Shown: piece after piece, positions 22,056-31,141 of the stretch | How positions within the stretch are numbered: position 1 is the first letter of the stretch | Layout: each line of letters begins with the position of its first letter | From: Tunturiibacter empetritectus | GTDB lineage: Bacteria; Acidobacteriota; Terriglobia; Terriglobales; Acidobacteriaceae | NCBI RefSeq assembly: GCF_014201375.1 | Contig: NZ_JACHDZ010000002.1 | Location: forward strand, 496,001 to 560,000 | Direction: 5' to 3' | Length of the DNA stretch: 64,000 nucleotides | Position numbers and translations under genes: made by a program | The notes under the pieces: generated by a model | Databases searched by the model: none | Told to the model about the DNA's origin: nothing | The model's input: only the letters and a program-made list of their open reading frames with translations

Positions 22056-23753
22056 TCAGTCGATGCGGCTGGGACGTGCGCTGAGTTCGTCGATGAGGAC
22101 GCGCCGGTTCTCGGTGTAGTCGATCGGCACGATGACGAGGTGCACACCGCCCTGCTGGAATGCGGCTTCGAGCGCCGGAACCAGGTCATCGGCGGTGTCG
22201 ATGCGGGTCCCAGTCGCGCCGTAGGCCGCCGCGTAGCGGACGAAATCGGGGTTGTTGAAGGTGAGGCCGAAGTCGGCAAAGCCTTCGGCCTCCTGCTTCC
22301 AGCGGATCATGCCGTAGCCATGGTCTTCAATGAGGAGCACGACGAGGTTCAACCCAAGACGGATGGCGGTTTCGAGGTCTTGCGAGTTCATCATGAAGCC
22401 ACCATCGCCACACACGGCCATGACGCGCCGTTCGGGATAGAGCATGGCTGCCATCATGGCGGAGGGGAGGCCTGCGCCCATGGCGGCAAGAGCATTGTCC
22501 AGCAGGATGGTGTTAGAGATGTGAGTCCGGTAGTTGCGTGCGAACCAGATCTTGTACATGCCGTTATCGAGGCAGAGGATGCCGTTCTCCGGCATGACGG
22601 CGCGCACGTCGGCGACGATGCGCTGCGGGGCGAGCGGAAAACGCGGGTCGTCCGCGCCTTCGGCAACCCGCTTCAGCACCAGCGACTGCACCTTACGGTA
22701 GTAGGAGAACTCGTGCTTCGTACCTTCGAGCGCATCGGCCAACCGCGTCATGCTGTCGCCGACGTCGCCGATGACCTCGACATGCGGGAAGTAAATTTGG
22801 TCGATGTCGGCGGGGTTGAAGTCGATATGGACAACCTGTGGCCCGGTGGACTGCATGAGGAAGGGTGGCTTCTCGACCGTGTCGTGACCGACGGCGATGA
22901 TCAAGTCGGCATGCCCGCTCGCGAGGTGAACGTAATCTCCACTCGAGAGCGCGGCGGTGCCGAGATAGAGGTCGGAGTTGCCGTTTACCGCTCCCTTGCC
23001 CATCTGAGTGTTGAAAAAGGGTATGCCCATACGGTGCATGGCCGCGGAGAGCGCGGGGGCGAGACCGGGCCGGTTGGCTCCGCCGCCCAGCACGATGAGC
23101 GGGCAGGTGGCCTCGGTGATGCGGCAGGCGGCCTCATGGATGGCGTTCTGCGCAGCGACGGGCCGGAAGGAGGGGCTGACGGGTACCAGCGTGTCGGAAG
23201 CGACGATCTGCGCGGCGATGTCCTCGGGAAGCTCGAGATGGACGGGGCCGGGGCGCTCAAACTGGGCGACTCGGAAGCCGTCACGCACCAGCGTGGCGAT
23301 GTTACGCGCATCGATGACCTGACGCGCCGACTTGGTGAGTGGCCGCATCATGGCGACGGTGTCGATGATCTGGAAGCGCGCCTGGCGACTGTGCCGGATC
23401 GGCTTCTGCCCAGTGATCATCAGCATGGGCATCCCGCCGAGCGAGGCGTATGCTGCGGCGGTGACGAAGTTGGTGGCGCCCGGCCCCAGCGTGCTAAGGC
23501 AGACGCCGGGCTTGCCCGTAAGTCGGCCATAGGTTGCCGCCATGAATCCGGCGACCTGCTCATGCCGGGTCACGACCAGCTGGATGCTGGAGTGGTGAAG
23601 CGATTCGAGCAGGTCGAGATTCTCCTCGCCCGGCACGCCAAAGATGTACTCGACGCCTTCGTTTTCAAGTGCTCGCACGAAGATGTCGGAGCCATTGAGC
23701 TCCGGCAGGATAGGGGAGAGCGTCGTCTGCGGCGTGGGAAGCGTGGTGGACAT
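22056..23753 (-). CDS. Acetolactate-synthase-like thiamine-diphosphate enzyme
   Basis: 565 residues from the ATG at 23753, preceded by GAGG at six bases; an ATG at 23765 would add four residues. The three thiamine-diphosphate enzyme domains are visible: the N-terminal pyrimidine-binding domain with the catalytic Glu in VVTRHEQVAGFMA, a central domain (VILGGGANRPG-like), and the C-terminal diphosphate domain with GDGGFMMNSQDLETA. The motif continues as EDHGYGMIRWKQ, which keeps the second magnesium-ligand Asp. It resembles the large, catabolic-type acetolactate synthases acting alone; no small regulatory subunit gene is next to it. It likely joins or decarboxylates pyruvate. It is the first gene before the aldehyde dehydrogenase. 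Confidence 0.85.
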   Translation of the reverse strand: MSTTLPTPQTTLSPILPELNGSDIFVRALENEGVEYIFGVPGEENLDLLESLHHSSIQLVVTRHEQVAGFMAATYGRLTGKPGVCLSTLGPGATNFVTAAAYASLGGMPMLMITGQKPIRHSRQARFQIIDTVAMMRPLTKSARQVIDARNIATLVRDGFRVAQFERPGPVHLELPEDIAAQIVASDTLVPVSPSFRPVAAQNAIHEAACRITEATCPLIVLGGGANRPGLAPALSAAMHRMGIPFFNTQMGKGAVNGNSDLYLGTAALSSGDYVHLASGHADLIIAVGHDTVEKPPFLMQSTGPQVVHIDFNPADIDQIYFPHVEVIGDVGDSMTRLADALEGTKHEFSYYRKVQSLVLKRVAEGADDPRFPLAPQRIVADVRAVMPENGILCLDNGMYKIWFARNYRTHISNTILLDNALAAMGAGLPSAMMAAMLYPERRVMAVCGDGGFMMNSQDLETAIRLGLNLVVLLIEDHGYGMIRWKQEAEGFADFGLTFNNPDFVRYAAAYGATGTRIDTADDLVPALEAAFQQGGVHLVIVPIDYTENRRVLIDELSARPSRID

Positions 23754-23832
23754 CGATAGCCTCATGGCGCCTGTTCCGGAGCGGCTGGAAGTTTGGGGCG
23801 CAGGTGTTCCCAGCCTTTATCGACCCGCAGGA

Positions 23833-23859
23833 TGAAGACGGGGTGAAATCTGGATGAAG
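23833..23859 (-). promoter_or_regulatory. Triple 11-bp direct-repeat operator, site 2 (acetolactate synthase operon)
   Basis: TGAAG at 23833, TGAAA at 23844 and TGAAG at 23855 on the plus strand are spaced exactly 11 bp, giving three in-phase half-sites reading toward the acetolactate synthase gene 80 bp away. This is one of the clearest members of the repeat family in this window. Confidence 0.6.
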
Positions 23860-23918
23860 CCGCGTTTATGTGGTGGCCCCGCAAACCGTGTGGCTGCGGT
23901 CCTGTGAGATGAAAGCAA

Positions 23919-23945
23919 TTTCATACTTGTTTCAGTTGTCGCTCA
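23919..23945 (+). promoter_or_regulatory. 11-bp direct-repeat operator, site 3 (secreted protein gene)
   Basis: TTTCATACTTGTTTCAG places TTTCA at 23919 and 23930; a weaker third copy GCTCA follows at 23941, again 11 bp on. The 17-base core differs by only two bases from the site before the response regulator gene (TTTCATCTTTGTTTCAG). It is about 105 bp before the ATG at 24050 and oriented toward it. Confidence 0.6.
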
Positions 23946-24049
23946 TCTCAAGCGGCCATCGTTCAATACGGCATAGGATGTATGCGTGGCCGGTTTTGGA
24001 CGGTCCCCGCAGCATCACCATCCAAACCTTCACTCAGTCCGGGAGAAAC

Positions 24050-24583
24050 ATGAAAACAGCAACCGCCGCAATATGTGCCATGACCGTGAGTCTCTTTAGT
24101 CTCGTTCCCGCCTTCGCACAGGAGACGCGCGAACAGGCTATTTCTGCGATGCGCAAGGTCGAAGCCAAAGAGATGGACCCGACCTACACCACGCCCTCAC
24201 CCTTCGCGATGAAGCTGACGCAGGAGGCGCTAGCGAAGCATCCGGAGGTGATCCTGATCGCCATTCATGCAACGCCGCCGGGCCACAAGAATGTCATCGT
24301 GGCGTCGAACTTCGGCCGTATCGGCAAGATCGGCGATGAGGATGATATGCGCTGCATCAACACCGGTAAGAGCAACCTGGAGGTGGACAAAACCGGACGC
24401 CACTTTGAAGATGAACTGGTGCTTCAGGATGCGTCGGGCAAGACCATCGGTGCCCTCGGCGTTGTCTTCAACTACAAGCCAGGCGACGATAAGCTCGCGT
24501 TGGGCAAGATCGCCAACGAGATCCGTGATGAGATGAAGTCGCAGTTGACGACGAAGGCCACTCTATTTGGCCCGATAAAGTAA
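24050..24583 (+). CDS. Secreted protein of unknown function, possibly Cache-like
   Basis: 177 residues; the ATG at 24050 is preceded by GGGAGA and begins a clean signal peptide ending LVPAFAQ. I do not recognise the family with certainty. The mature part contains VILIAIHATPPGHKNVIVAS, GRIGKIGDEDDMRCI and a C-terminal DASGKTIGALGVVFNYKPGDD, reminiscent of a single extracellular Cache/PAS-like ligand-binding fold but with no signalling domain attached. It would be a free periplasmic protein. Its promoter region carries an 11-bp repeat site almost identical to that of the response regulator at 33426, so it is probably a regulon member. It is divergent from the acetolactate synthase operon. Confidence 0.7.
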   Translation: MKTATAAICAMTVSLFSLVPAFAQETREQAISAMRKVEAKEMDPTYTTPSPFAMKLTQEALAKHPEVILIAIHATPPGHKNVIVASNFGRIGKIGDEDDMRCINTGKSNLEVDKTGRHFEDELVLQDASGKTIGALGVVFNYKPGDDKLALGKIANEIRDEMKSQLTTKATLFGPIK

Positions 24584-24935
24584 CACCGCACCTCAGTAGT
24601 TGCGCTGATTCCGGTTTGCGGTTGGTGGAATGACACATCGTCATCCATCAACCGCATTTTTACTGTTTCGCCGTTGAACGCAAGGATTACTCCTCCGTCG
24701 ATCGGGTGAGAGGCAACGGCTCGATCGTAGTCTGGGAAAACGCGCGATTCGCACGACATTGACGGCAAGCATCGCGATGTGCCGACTCCACGGGTCACCT
24801 TTGAGAACAACTTGATGTCGGACTACCGGATAATCTTCCTGAAAACGGATGTGAGACTTATCGGATACTTTCTTCTACTTTTACGGAGGACTAAGGGCGG
24901 GACCGAAGCCCCGCCCTTGTGATGCGAGGATTGGG
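24584..24935. other. Intergenic region between convergent genes
   Basis: About 350 bases between the secreted-protein gene (+) and the TonB receptor (-). I see no gene. The only structured element is the GC-rich hairpin at 24893-24918 described separately. Confidence 0.6.
24893..24918 (-). terminator. Hairpin terminator of the second TonB receptor gene
   Basis: AAGGGCGGG (24893-24901) pairs perfectly with CCCGCCCTT (24910-24918) around an 8-base loop; on the minus strand the loop region contains CTTCGG. It lies 18 bp past the receptor stop codon. The T-run is poor, so termination strength is uncertain. Confidence 0.6.
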
Positions 24936-27900
24936 TTAGAAGAGGACCTTGAGGGCGAACTGGGCCTGCCGGGAGCTGGTTGCGGTGGGGCCTACGAGGA
25001 CGCCGGCGGTTGCGGCGGATAGGGCTGCTCCGCTGGCGTTGAAGAGCTGGGTGCCAGCCTTCGGTGGTGGGCCGTAGTTGGTGTGGTTGGCGACGTTGAA
25101 AAGTTCGGCGCGGAACTGGAGGTTGATGGGGTGCTCCCAGGGCTTAAAGGTGGTGTTCTTGACGAGCGAGGTATCGAACTCATTGAGGTTGGGAGCGATG
25201 ACGGAGTTGCGTCCCGCGTTGCCGAGGTGGGTGTATCCGGTGACCGGGTTGTAAGTGGGGAAGGCGAAGCAGGCGGTGTTGAGGAACTGGCGGTTCATCG
25301 AGTTGAAAGACTTGACCGGATTACCGGTGCAGCCGGGTCCCTTCAGACGGTCGGGAAACGCGAAGGTGTCGGCGCTCTTGAGGTTGAGAGGGTCACCACT
25401 GATGAGCGGGGTGAGCGGTTCGCCGGTGGAGAACTGGAAGATGCCTCCCCACTGCCAGCCGTTAGCGAGATAGGAAACACCATTGCCTTCTTTGACCTTG
25501 GGTAACTCGTAAAGATAGTTGACGACTACGTTATGAGCGACGATGAAGTCGGAGATGGCGCGGCGGCGGTCGGGTGCCCAGGTAGGCAGGCTGGAGACGG
25601 AGTTGGCGAAGGTGTCTCCGAAGGTGGAGGAGGAGCCGTCGTCGATGGACTTGGCCCAAGTGTAGGAGACGCCAAGCTGAGTGCTATGGCTGAAGCGCTT
25701 GTTGAGGCTGGCCTGCAGCGAGTTGTAGTGGGAGTATCCGGACATGAAGACAGCGCTTATCTGGCCGACGTTGGGATTCAGCTTTTGCGAGGTGAGGGTC
25801 GCGGTGGACACGCAGGTAGTGCAGTTAGGGCCGTAGAAGCCGTAGCCGATGGAGTCCTTGACTGGTTGCACGGTGTTGATATCGTCCACGCGGTAGGGAA
25901 GGTGAATGCCGCGGGAGCCAGCGTAGCCGACCTGCAAGGTGAAGTCGTAGGGCAGGGTCTGCTGGATGTTGAGGCTGTACTGCTGGACGTAGCCGCGCTT
26001 GGGGTGCTGGTCGGCATAGGCGTAGCGAAGGCCGACCGCGCCTGCTGCGTTCTCCTTGGTGTAGGCGTTGTTGGGGAAGTCTCCGGAGGCGAGTGCGGTG
26101 ATGTTGCCGAGTAGGAGATACGGCGCGGTGAAGATGGACAGGCCCTCATAGAGATAGTTGAGGGTCTGGGTGTCGTAGATGCCGTAGCCGCCGCGGACGG
26201 AGGTATTGCCTTTACCGAATGGATCGTATGCGAAGCCGACGCGAGGTGCGATGTTGAGGAAGCTGGAATTAGGGAAGTAAGGGCTGCCGAGACGCCGCGC
26301 CGTGGCCGACACGGCGGGCAGGACGGCGATGCGGTTGGCGGTCTCCGTGGGCACGCTGACGGGCTCGTAACGCAGGCCGAGGTTGAGGGTGAGGTTGTTG
26401 AAGATGCGGTAGTTGTCGGTCAAGTACGCGCCATAGACGGACTGACGCAGGTCGCGGGGCGAGGTGCCCTGCTGGATGGGGCTGTTGAAGCTGGTTGGAG
26501 TTGCGCTGAGGAAAGTGGCGAGGCTCGAAAAGATGAACTGTCCATTGGGATTGGAAGTGCCGAGCTGGTTGTTCTGGAGACGCTCGAAGGCGAAGCCGAA
26601 CTTGATGGCGTGCTTGCCGTGGGTGAAGTTGACGTCGTCGTAGAACTGGTAGGAGTTGAGATGGAAGTCGAACTCTCCGGTGGCTTTGAGTCCGCCCTGG
26701 AAGTTGGAGACGCCGCCGATGTTGATGAGTCCGACGGGTAGTCCTGGGACGAAGCCGAGGCTGGTGTTGGAGGCGGCGGGGTTGATCGCGGACAGTGTGG
26801 TGGGTGCGATGGAGACGACGCGGCTGAAGCCGAACTTGGCTGAGTTGACCAGGCTGGCGCTGAAGACATGGCTCTCGTCGACGGTGGCCAGGGTGCGTCG
26901 CGCCAGGTTGCCGGTGATGCGGATGTTGAAAGGATCGGGCGATTCAAGATCGCCGCGATCGTAGAAGTAGGTTCCGGTGAGCGAATCGTTGTCGGTGATC
27001 TTGTGATCGAGCCGCCCGGTGTAGAAGTTCTCGTGGCTGATCTGCGGGGTGTTGAAGGCGAAGGTGCCGACGTCGGCAGTGGGGCTATCGATGACGCCGG
27101 TGTTGGGCAGCGGGTAGAAGGTGAGGTAGGGTGTTACGGCTGGGTTGACGGTGTTCTGCACCTTGGAGGCGCAAGCTGCGTTGATGCAGAGCAGACCGTT
27201 GCGTGCATCGGAGTTGGGTACGCTGGAGGTGATGCTGATGCCCTGGTACTGGCGTAGACCTTCGTAGTCGGCGAAGATGAAGGTGCGATCGTGGAGGATG
27301 GGACCACCGGCGGATGCGCCGAACTGGTTGCGGCGGAACTCGGCGATGGAGTTGGGGACGTCGAACTGATTGCGGGCGTCGAGTGCGCTGTTGCGGATGA
27401 ACTCGTAGACACTGCCGTGGAGTTTGGAGGTGCCACCGCGGGTAACGGCGTTGATGATGCCGCCTGCGGTCTTGCCATAGTCGGCGGAGGCGTTGGAGGT
27501 GACGACGGAGAACTCCTGAATGGCATCGACACCGAGGTTGGAGCCGATGACGCCGCCAGGGCCGCCGTTAGAGTAGTCGTTGATGCTGATGCCGTCGACG
27601 CGGTAGTTGTTCTGCTGCGGACGTGCGCCACCGACGGTGAGTTGGTTGCCGACGCCACGGTTGGCGCGCTGGTTGGTGACGGCGACGGCGGGCTGGGTAC
27701 GGACAGAAGCGACGCCAGGTTGGAGGTTGGCGAGTGAGGTCCAGTCGCGACCATTGAGCGGCAGATCGACGATAGTGCGCTCGTCGACGACTGGCATGTT
27801 GGTGGAGGTGACGAGATCGATGCTGGGCGGCGTGCTGTTGACGACGATCTTGACGTCGACCGCGCCGATTTGCAGGGCGAAGTTGACCTCCTGCTGCGCT

Positions 27901-28208
27901 CCGACGTTGAGCTGCACGTCGTTGGCGGTCTGGGTGGAGAAGCCGGTGACCGATACCGAGACGGTGTAGGGGCCGATCTGCAGATTGGGAACCGAATAGA
28001 AGCCAGTGGCGCTGGTCACGGATTTGGTGACGATGCCCGTAGCCGTATCGGTGATGACAACGGTGGCGTTGGGTACGACCGCGCCGTTGCTGTCGGTGAT
28101 GGTTCCGGCGATGGTTCCGGTGGAGACCTGCGCGAACGAGACGACTGCCGTGGCCAGCAGCAGCAAAGCGAAGAGAGAAAATCTGATTGGTGTGAAACGC
28201 GTGTTCAT
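24936..28208 (-). CDS. TonB-dependent receptor (Oar-like), second regulon member
   Basis: 1090 residues; ATG at 28208 with GAGGGG upstream and a signal peptide ending VVSFAQ. It has the carboxypeptidase-regulatory-like domain (GTIAGTITDSNGAVVPNATV), plug motifs DLPLNGRDWTSLANLQPGV and DGISINDYSNGGPGGV, and a barrel ending RQAQFALKVLF. It is paralogous to the receptor at 14912-18127 over the whole length. Upstream on the same strand lie a YncE-like propeller and an AtoE-type transporter. Its own 11-bp repeat site is 95 bp before the start. It imports an unknown ligand across the outer membrane. Confidence 0.9.
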   Translation of the reverse strand: MNTRFTPIRFSLFALLLLATAVVSFAQVSTGTIAGTITDSNGAVVPNATVVITDTATGIVTKSVTSATGFYSVPNLQIGPYTVSVSVTGFSTQTANDVQLNVGAQQEVNFALQIGAVDVKIVVNSTPPSIDLVTSTNMPVVDERTIVDLPLNGRDWTSLANLQPGVASVRTQPAVAVTNQRANRGVGNQLTVGGARPQQNNYRVDGISINDYSNGGPGGVIGSNLGVDAIQEFSVVTSNASADYGKTAGGIINAVTRGGTSKLHGSVYEFIRNSALDARNQFDVPNSIAEFRRNQFGASAGGPILHDRTFIFADYEGLRQYQGISITSSVPNSDARNGLLCINAACASKVQNTVNPAVTPYLTFYPLPNTGVIDSPTADVGTFAFNTPQISHENFYTGRLDHKITDNDSLTGTYFYDRGDLESPDPFNIRITGNLARRTLATVDESHVFSASLVNSAKFGFSRVVSIAPTTLSAINPAASNTSLGFVPGLPVGLINIGGVSNFQGGLKATGEFDFHLNSYQFYDDVNFTHGKHAIKFGFAFERLQNNQLGTSNPNGQFIFSSLATFLSATPTSFNSPIQQGTSPRDLRQSVYGAYLTDNYRIFNNLTLNLGLRYEPVSVPTETANRIAVLPAVSATARRLGSPYFPNSSFLNIAPRVGFAYDPFGKGNTSVRGGYGIYDTQTLNYLYEGLSIFTAPYLLLGNITALASGDFPNNAYTKENAAGAVGLRYAYADQHPKRGYVQQYSLNIQQTLPYDFTLQVGYAGSRGIHLPYRVDDINTVQPVKDSIGYGFYGPNCTTCVSTATLTSQKLNPNVGQISAVFMSGYSHYNSLQASLNKRFSHSTQLGVSYTWAKSIDDGSSSTFGDTFANSVSSLPTWAPDRRRAISDFIVAHNVVVNYLYELPKVKEGNGVSYLANGWQWGGIFQFSTGEPLTPLISGDPLNLKSADTFAFPDRLKGPGCTGNPVKSFNSMNRQFLNTACFAFPTYNPVTGYTHLGNAGRNSVIAPNLNEFDTSLVKNTTFKPWEHPINLQFRAELFNVANHTNYGPPPKAGTQLFNASGAALSAATAGVLVGPTATSSRQAQFALKVLF

Positions 28209-28522
28209 TTGATACCCCTCAATTCTGGCGAAACGGCCAAGGCGCTTTTCAACTCCGCAAACGGGTGCAAATTACGCCGGGGGTCATTTACTGGGGACGG
28301 AATGAAGGATTTGTGAAGCTTACATAAAAACTTGTTCACCTGATTTTTGCGGGCTCCTGGGCGCAGTCTGCGAAGACTACAAAAACCCTTGTCAATCATG
28401 GGTTTTGTGCATATTGGCGAAGGTCTGCTGGTGCCGATCGTATCTGAAAATCCAAGGCACAATACTCCCTCGGCAACTGTTTTGACCAGTGCCGTGGGGA
28501 GCTATCGTGGAAGTAGGTCTTT
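28209..28522. other. Intergenic region upstream of the second TonB receptor
   Basis: 314 bases between the YncE-like stop codon and the receptor start. No gene is visible. It contains the 11-bp repeat at 28303-28318, so the receptor has its own promoter rather than depending only on read-through from the YncE-like gene. Confidence 0.6.
28303..28318 (-). promoter_or_regulatory. 11-bp direct-repeat operator, site 4 (second TonB receptor)
   Basis: TGAAG occurs at 28303 and again at 28314, 11 bp apart; read toward the receptor it is CTTCACAAATCCTTCA. A degenerate third copy, TAAAA, is at 28325 in the same phase. Confidence 0.55.
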
Positions 28523-29569
28523 CTAGCGGGAGAATACAAAGATCACGAAACTGCCAGGTACGATTGCAGGGCGACGCTTGGGATTTGCTGGCGAGGCGGG
28601 CGGTTTGGGACCCAACGATGCCGAGACCGTGTAGACGGTGCCCGTGGAGGGGTCGACCGCCATCGTGCGAGCGCCAAGTTTTGTCGGCAGCGTTTGGAAC
28701 GTGGAGTAGCCTCCAAAGGCGGAAGAACGCAGGATGCTCATCGTCCCGCTTTCGCCATTGGAGCTGAAGATGAGGTTATGTGCAGCATCGACGACTGCTG
28801 CGTCAGCGCCTTCCCCAATCGTAGGCGAGGCAATCAGTTTGCCGGTCTGGCTGTCGAGGATCGCCATCTTGCCGTTGTCGCAGACGGAGAAGAGCCGATG
28901 GTGCTCTGTATCGATGGCGAGGCCCGAAGGACCCTCGCCGGGGGACAGCGGCCATCTAGCGGTGATCGTCAGTGTTTTGGCGTCGAGGCGCAAGATAGCG
29001 CTGCCGTTCTCGATATTTACAAAGACGTTCCCGGAGCCGTCGGTGACCGAGAATTCGGGTTTGCCCGGCATGGGTAATGTAGCGATGACATGGTTGGTCG
29101 CGGCGTCGATCACGGTTGCGTCGTGGCTGATGCCATTGAAGGTGAAGACGCGCCGCTGGGTAGGTTCAAAGAGCACGGCGTCGGGGTTCTTGCCGGCGGG
29201 GATGGTCGCGAGAATCTTGTACGTGGCGCGGTCGAAGACGAGCACCGTACCGGCGCCTCCGTCGGAGATGTATCCAACCTTGCCCTCCTCGTCGAAAGCC
29301 ACGCCATGCACATGCTGCAGGCTACTGATCTCGGTGATGAGCTTGCCGGTCCGCGTGTCGACCAGCATGACTCGATCGAGTCGCGCGACGTAGAGGATGT
29401 GAGCCTGCGAGTCGACGGTCATGTAGTCCCAGCTACCGTCTCCGCCGATCTTCCAAACCTCGCGCAGCTTGAAGGGCGCATCTGGGCTAACTGCGGCAAA
29501 GCTGGGCTGCGCAGCTGCGAGCATCGAAAAGAGCACAAACGCAGGCACGGACTTCAACAGGAGAGACAT
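28523..29569 (-). CDS. Secreted YncE-like beta-propeller protein
   Basis: 348 residues with a signal peptide ending PSFAA. The mature protein is made of repeated blades of the YncE/PQQ-like propeller type: LYVARLDRVMLVDTRTGKLI, GTVLVFDRATYKILATIPAG, NHVIATLPMPG and MAILDSQTGKLIASPTIG. YncE-type propellers are periplasmic; E. coli YncE binds DNA and is iron-regulated, but the role of most relatives is unknown. The gene starts 18 bp after AtoE and precedes the TonB receptor, so it is probably transcribed with AtoE. A second YncE-like gene at 32210-33238 also carries the repeat operator, so propellers appear twice in the same regulon. Confidence 0.8.
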   Translation of the reverse strand: MSLLLKSVPAFVLFSMLAAAQPSFAAVSPDAPFKLREVWKIGGDGSWDYMTVDSQAHILYVARLDRVMLVDTRTGKLITEISSLQHVHGVAFDEEGKVGYISDGGAGTVLVFDRATYKILATIPAGKNPDAVLFEPTQRRVFTFNGISHDATVIDAATNHVIATLPMPGKPEFSVTDGSGNVFVNIENGSAILRLDAKTLTITARWPLSPGEGPSGLAIDTEHHRLFSVCDNGKMAILDSQTGKLIASPTIGEGADAAVVDAAHNLIFSSNGESGTMSILRSSAFGGYSTFQTLPTKLGARTMAVDPSTGTVYTVSASLGPKPPASPANPKRRPAIVPGSFVIFVFSR

Positions 29570-29587
29570 GGTGTGATTCCTTTCGAT

Positions 29588-31006
29588 CTATGGCGTGGGA
29601 AGCAGAAACAGCAGCGACAGCCCGAAGACTATCCCCGAGACGACGAAGGTGATGACCATGAAGCCCATCATGCGGCGCATCTTGATGCCAGCGATGGCGA
29701 GAATGGGCAACGCCCAGAAGGGCTGGATCATGTTGGCTACCGACTCGCCCATGGCGACGGCCATGGTGGTGCCGGCGAGCGATGAGTGAAGCTGTATGGC
29801 GGCCGGTATTGCGAAGGGTCCCTGCACTGCCCAGTGCCCGCCGCCGCTGGGCACGAAGAGCGTAATGATCATGGAGGTGAGGTAGGTGAAGAAGGGAAGC
29901 GTGTGCGCGGTGGAATAATTGATGAAAACCTTGGACAGTACACCTGCAAGACCTGTCGTCGTGATGATGCCCATCAGGCCGCCGTAGAGTGGATACTGCA
30001 GGATCAGCGAGCCGGAGCTGCGGGCGGCCAGCTTGATGGCGCCGACGTAGGCGGCAGGCCTCCAATGCAGCAGCAGACCCAGCGAAAGCAGCGTCATAAT
30101 GACGATGTTCAGATCGATCGTGCCGTGCGTGCGGATGACCTCGAGCACCAATGCACTCCCAATGAAAATCACCAGCAGTACGTTCAGGATCCAGGCATGA
30201 TCGAGCTTCGCGCCGAAGGTGCCAGTGTCTTCCTTCACGACGGCGTGATCGTCCTCCTCCTGGAGGCGTGCGGGATCGGCTGGCTGCCTGTTCTGCGCGG
30301 TAGGCCCGATGTGGCGAAAGACCAGCGGCAGCAGGACGAAGAGCGCGGCGATGGGGATGAGGTTGTACTTTGTGAAGACGGTCTCTGAGAGCGGCGTGAG
30401 ATGCCCGGTCAGCTTTTCCACGATGTTCAAGGCAGATCCATGCGTGGACTGCGAGAGCGCGATCGAACCCGAGAGGCCTTCGGTCGAGATGACGTAGCCG
30501 GTGTAGCCCGCTGCCACCAGCCAACCGAAATCCACCGGGATACGCTTGGCCATCTCACGCGCGAGCAGCGCAGCGGTGACCAGACCAAGACCCCAGTTGA
30601 CCCAGGACGCCGCCATCGACACCACGACGATCAACGAGACGGCGTCCGCTGGTGAACGCGGCAGGTCGGCAATCTTCGCCAGCAGCCGCCGAATCGCCGG
30701 TGCGCTCGCCAGTGCGCGACCGGCGGTCAGAATGATGACCATCTGGAAGGCGAAGGTGAAGAGGTTGAAGACGCCCGCGTACCACGCTGCGGCAATCTGC
30801 TTCGGAGCCGCATCGGGCGCGTATAAGAACGCGAGTACAGAAGCGAGAAAGGTGAGGAGTACGGCAAAGACAAAGGGGTCTGGCATAACCCTCTCGAACA
30901 AGAAGACGAAAAAGGCGGTGGTGCGACCGAGCAACGACTGTCTGCGTACTTTGACGGGACGCTGTTGTGGGTTCAACTGAGGATCGATGGGCGTGGAGGT
31001 CGTCAT
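29588..31006 (-). CDS. AtoE-type short-chain fatty acid transporter
   Basis: 472 residues, strongly hydrophobic with about ten to twelve membrane segments. It matches the AtoE/short-chain fatty acid transporter family: FVFLFERVMPDPFVFAVLL near the N-terminus, SWVNWGLGLVTAALLAREM, LFVPSGGGHWAVQGPFAIPA and MAVAMGESVANMIQPFWALP. Family members move acetoacetate, butyrate or similar acids across the inner membrane. The gene leads a minus-strand group with the YncE-like protein and the TonB receptor. The repeat site at 31080-31106 is about 75 bp upstream. Together with acetolactate synthase and aldehyde dehydrogenase in the same predicted regulon, this points to short-chain acid or acetoin-type metabolism (inference). 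Confidence 0.85.
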   Translation of the reverse strand: MTTSTPIDPQLNPQQRPVKVRRQSLLGRTTAFFVFLFERVMPDPFVFAVLLTFLASVLAFLYAPDAAPKQIAAAWYAGVFNLFTFAFQMVIILTAGRALASAPAIRRLLAKIADLPRSPADAVSLIVVVSMAASWVNWGLGLVTAALLAREMAKRIPVDFGWLVAAGYTGYVISTEGLSGSIALSQSTHGSALNIVEKLTGHLTPLSETVFTKYNLIPIAALFVLLPLVFRHIGPTAQNRQPADPARLQEEDDHAVVKEDTGTFGAKLDHAWILNVLLVIFIGSALVLEVIRTHGTIDLNIVIMTLLSLGLLLHWRPAAYVGAIKLAARSSGSLILQYPLYGGLMGIITTTGLAGVLSKVFINYSTAHTLPFFTYLTSMIITLFVPSGGGHWAVQGPFAIPAAIQLHSSLAGTTMAVAMGESVANMIQPFWALPILAIAGIKMRRMMGFMVITFVVSGIVFGLSLLFLLPTP

Positions 31007-31079
31007 GCGAACATCTCAACTCTCTTTTCATCTTCGGCAAAGTCGAAATCAAATCGTCCCCATGCTTCGCGAGGCGGCC

Positions 31080-31106
31080 TGAGATTTTCATGAAGCGTAA
31101 ATGAAG
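31080..31106 (-). promoter_or_regulatory. 11-bp direct-repeat operator, site 5 (AtoE/YncE)
   Basis: TGAAG at 31091 and 31102 are 11 bp apart, with a related TGAGA at 31080 in the same phase. Read toward AtoE the core is CTTCATTTACGCTTCA. Confidence 0.55.
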
Positions 31107-31141
31107 AAGCTTTCATCTGGCCGGTCACATCTGTCATCGAG

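Noticed and set aside
22323-22328. Apparent loss of a cofactor-binding residue in the acetolactate synthase (EDHGYG instead of an Asn-containing motif)
   Set aside because: Catabolic acetolactate synthases use a VDNGY-type sequence there; the Asp ligand is retained, so the variation is probably normal.
21984-23759. A 591-codon open frame opposite the acetolactate synthase gene
   Set aside because: It mirrors the real gene almost exactly, has no family motifs, and is rich in Gly/Asp/His/Val as expected from reading a GC-rich gene backward.
23833-23859. Short regular repeats as a CRISPR array
   Set aside because: The units are five-base motifs at 11-bp spacing in promoters, not 20-40 bp repeats with spacers, and no cas genes are present.
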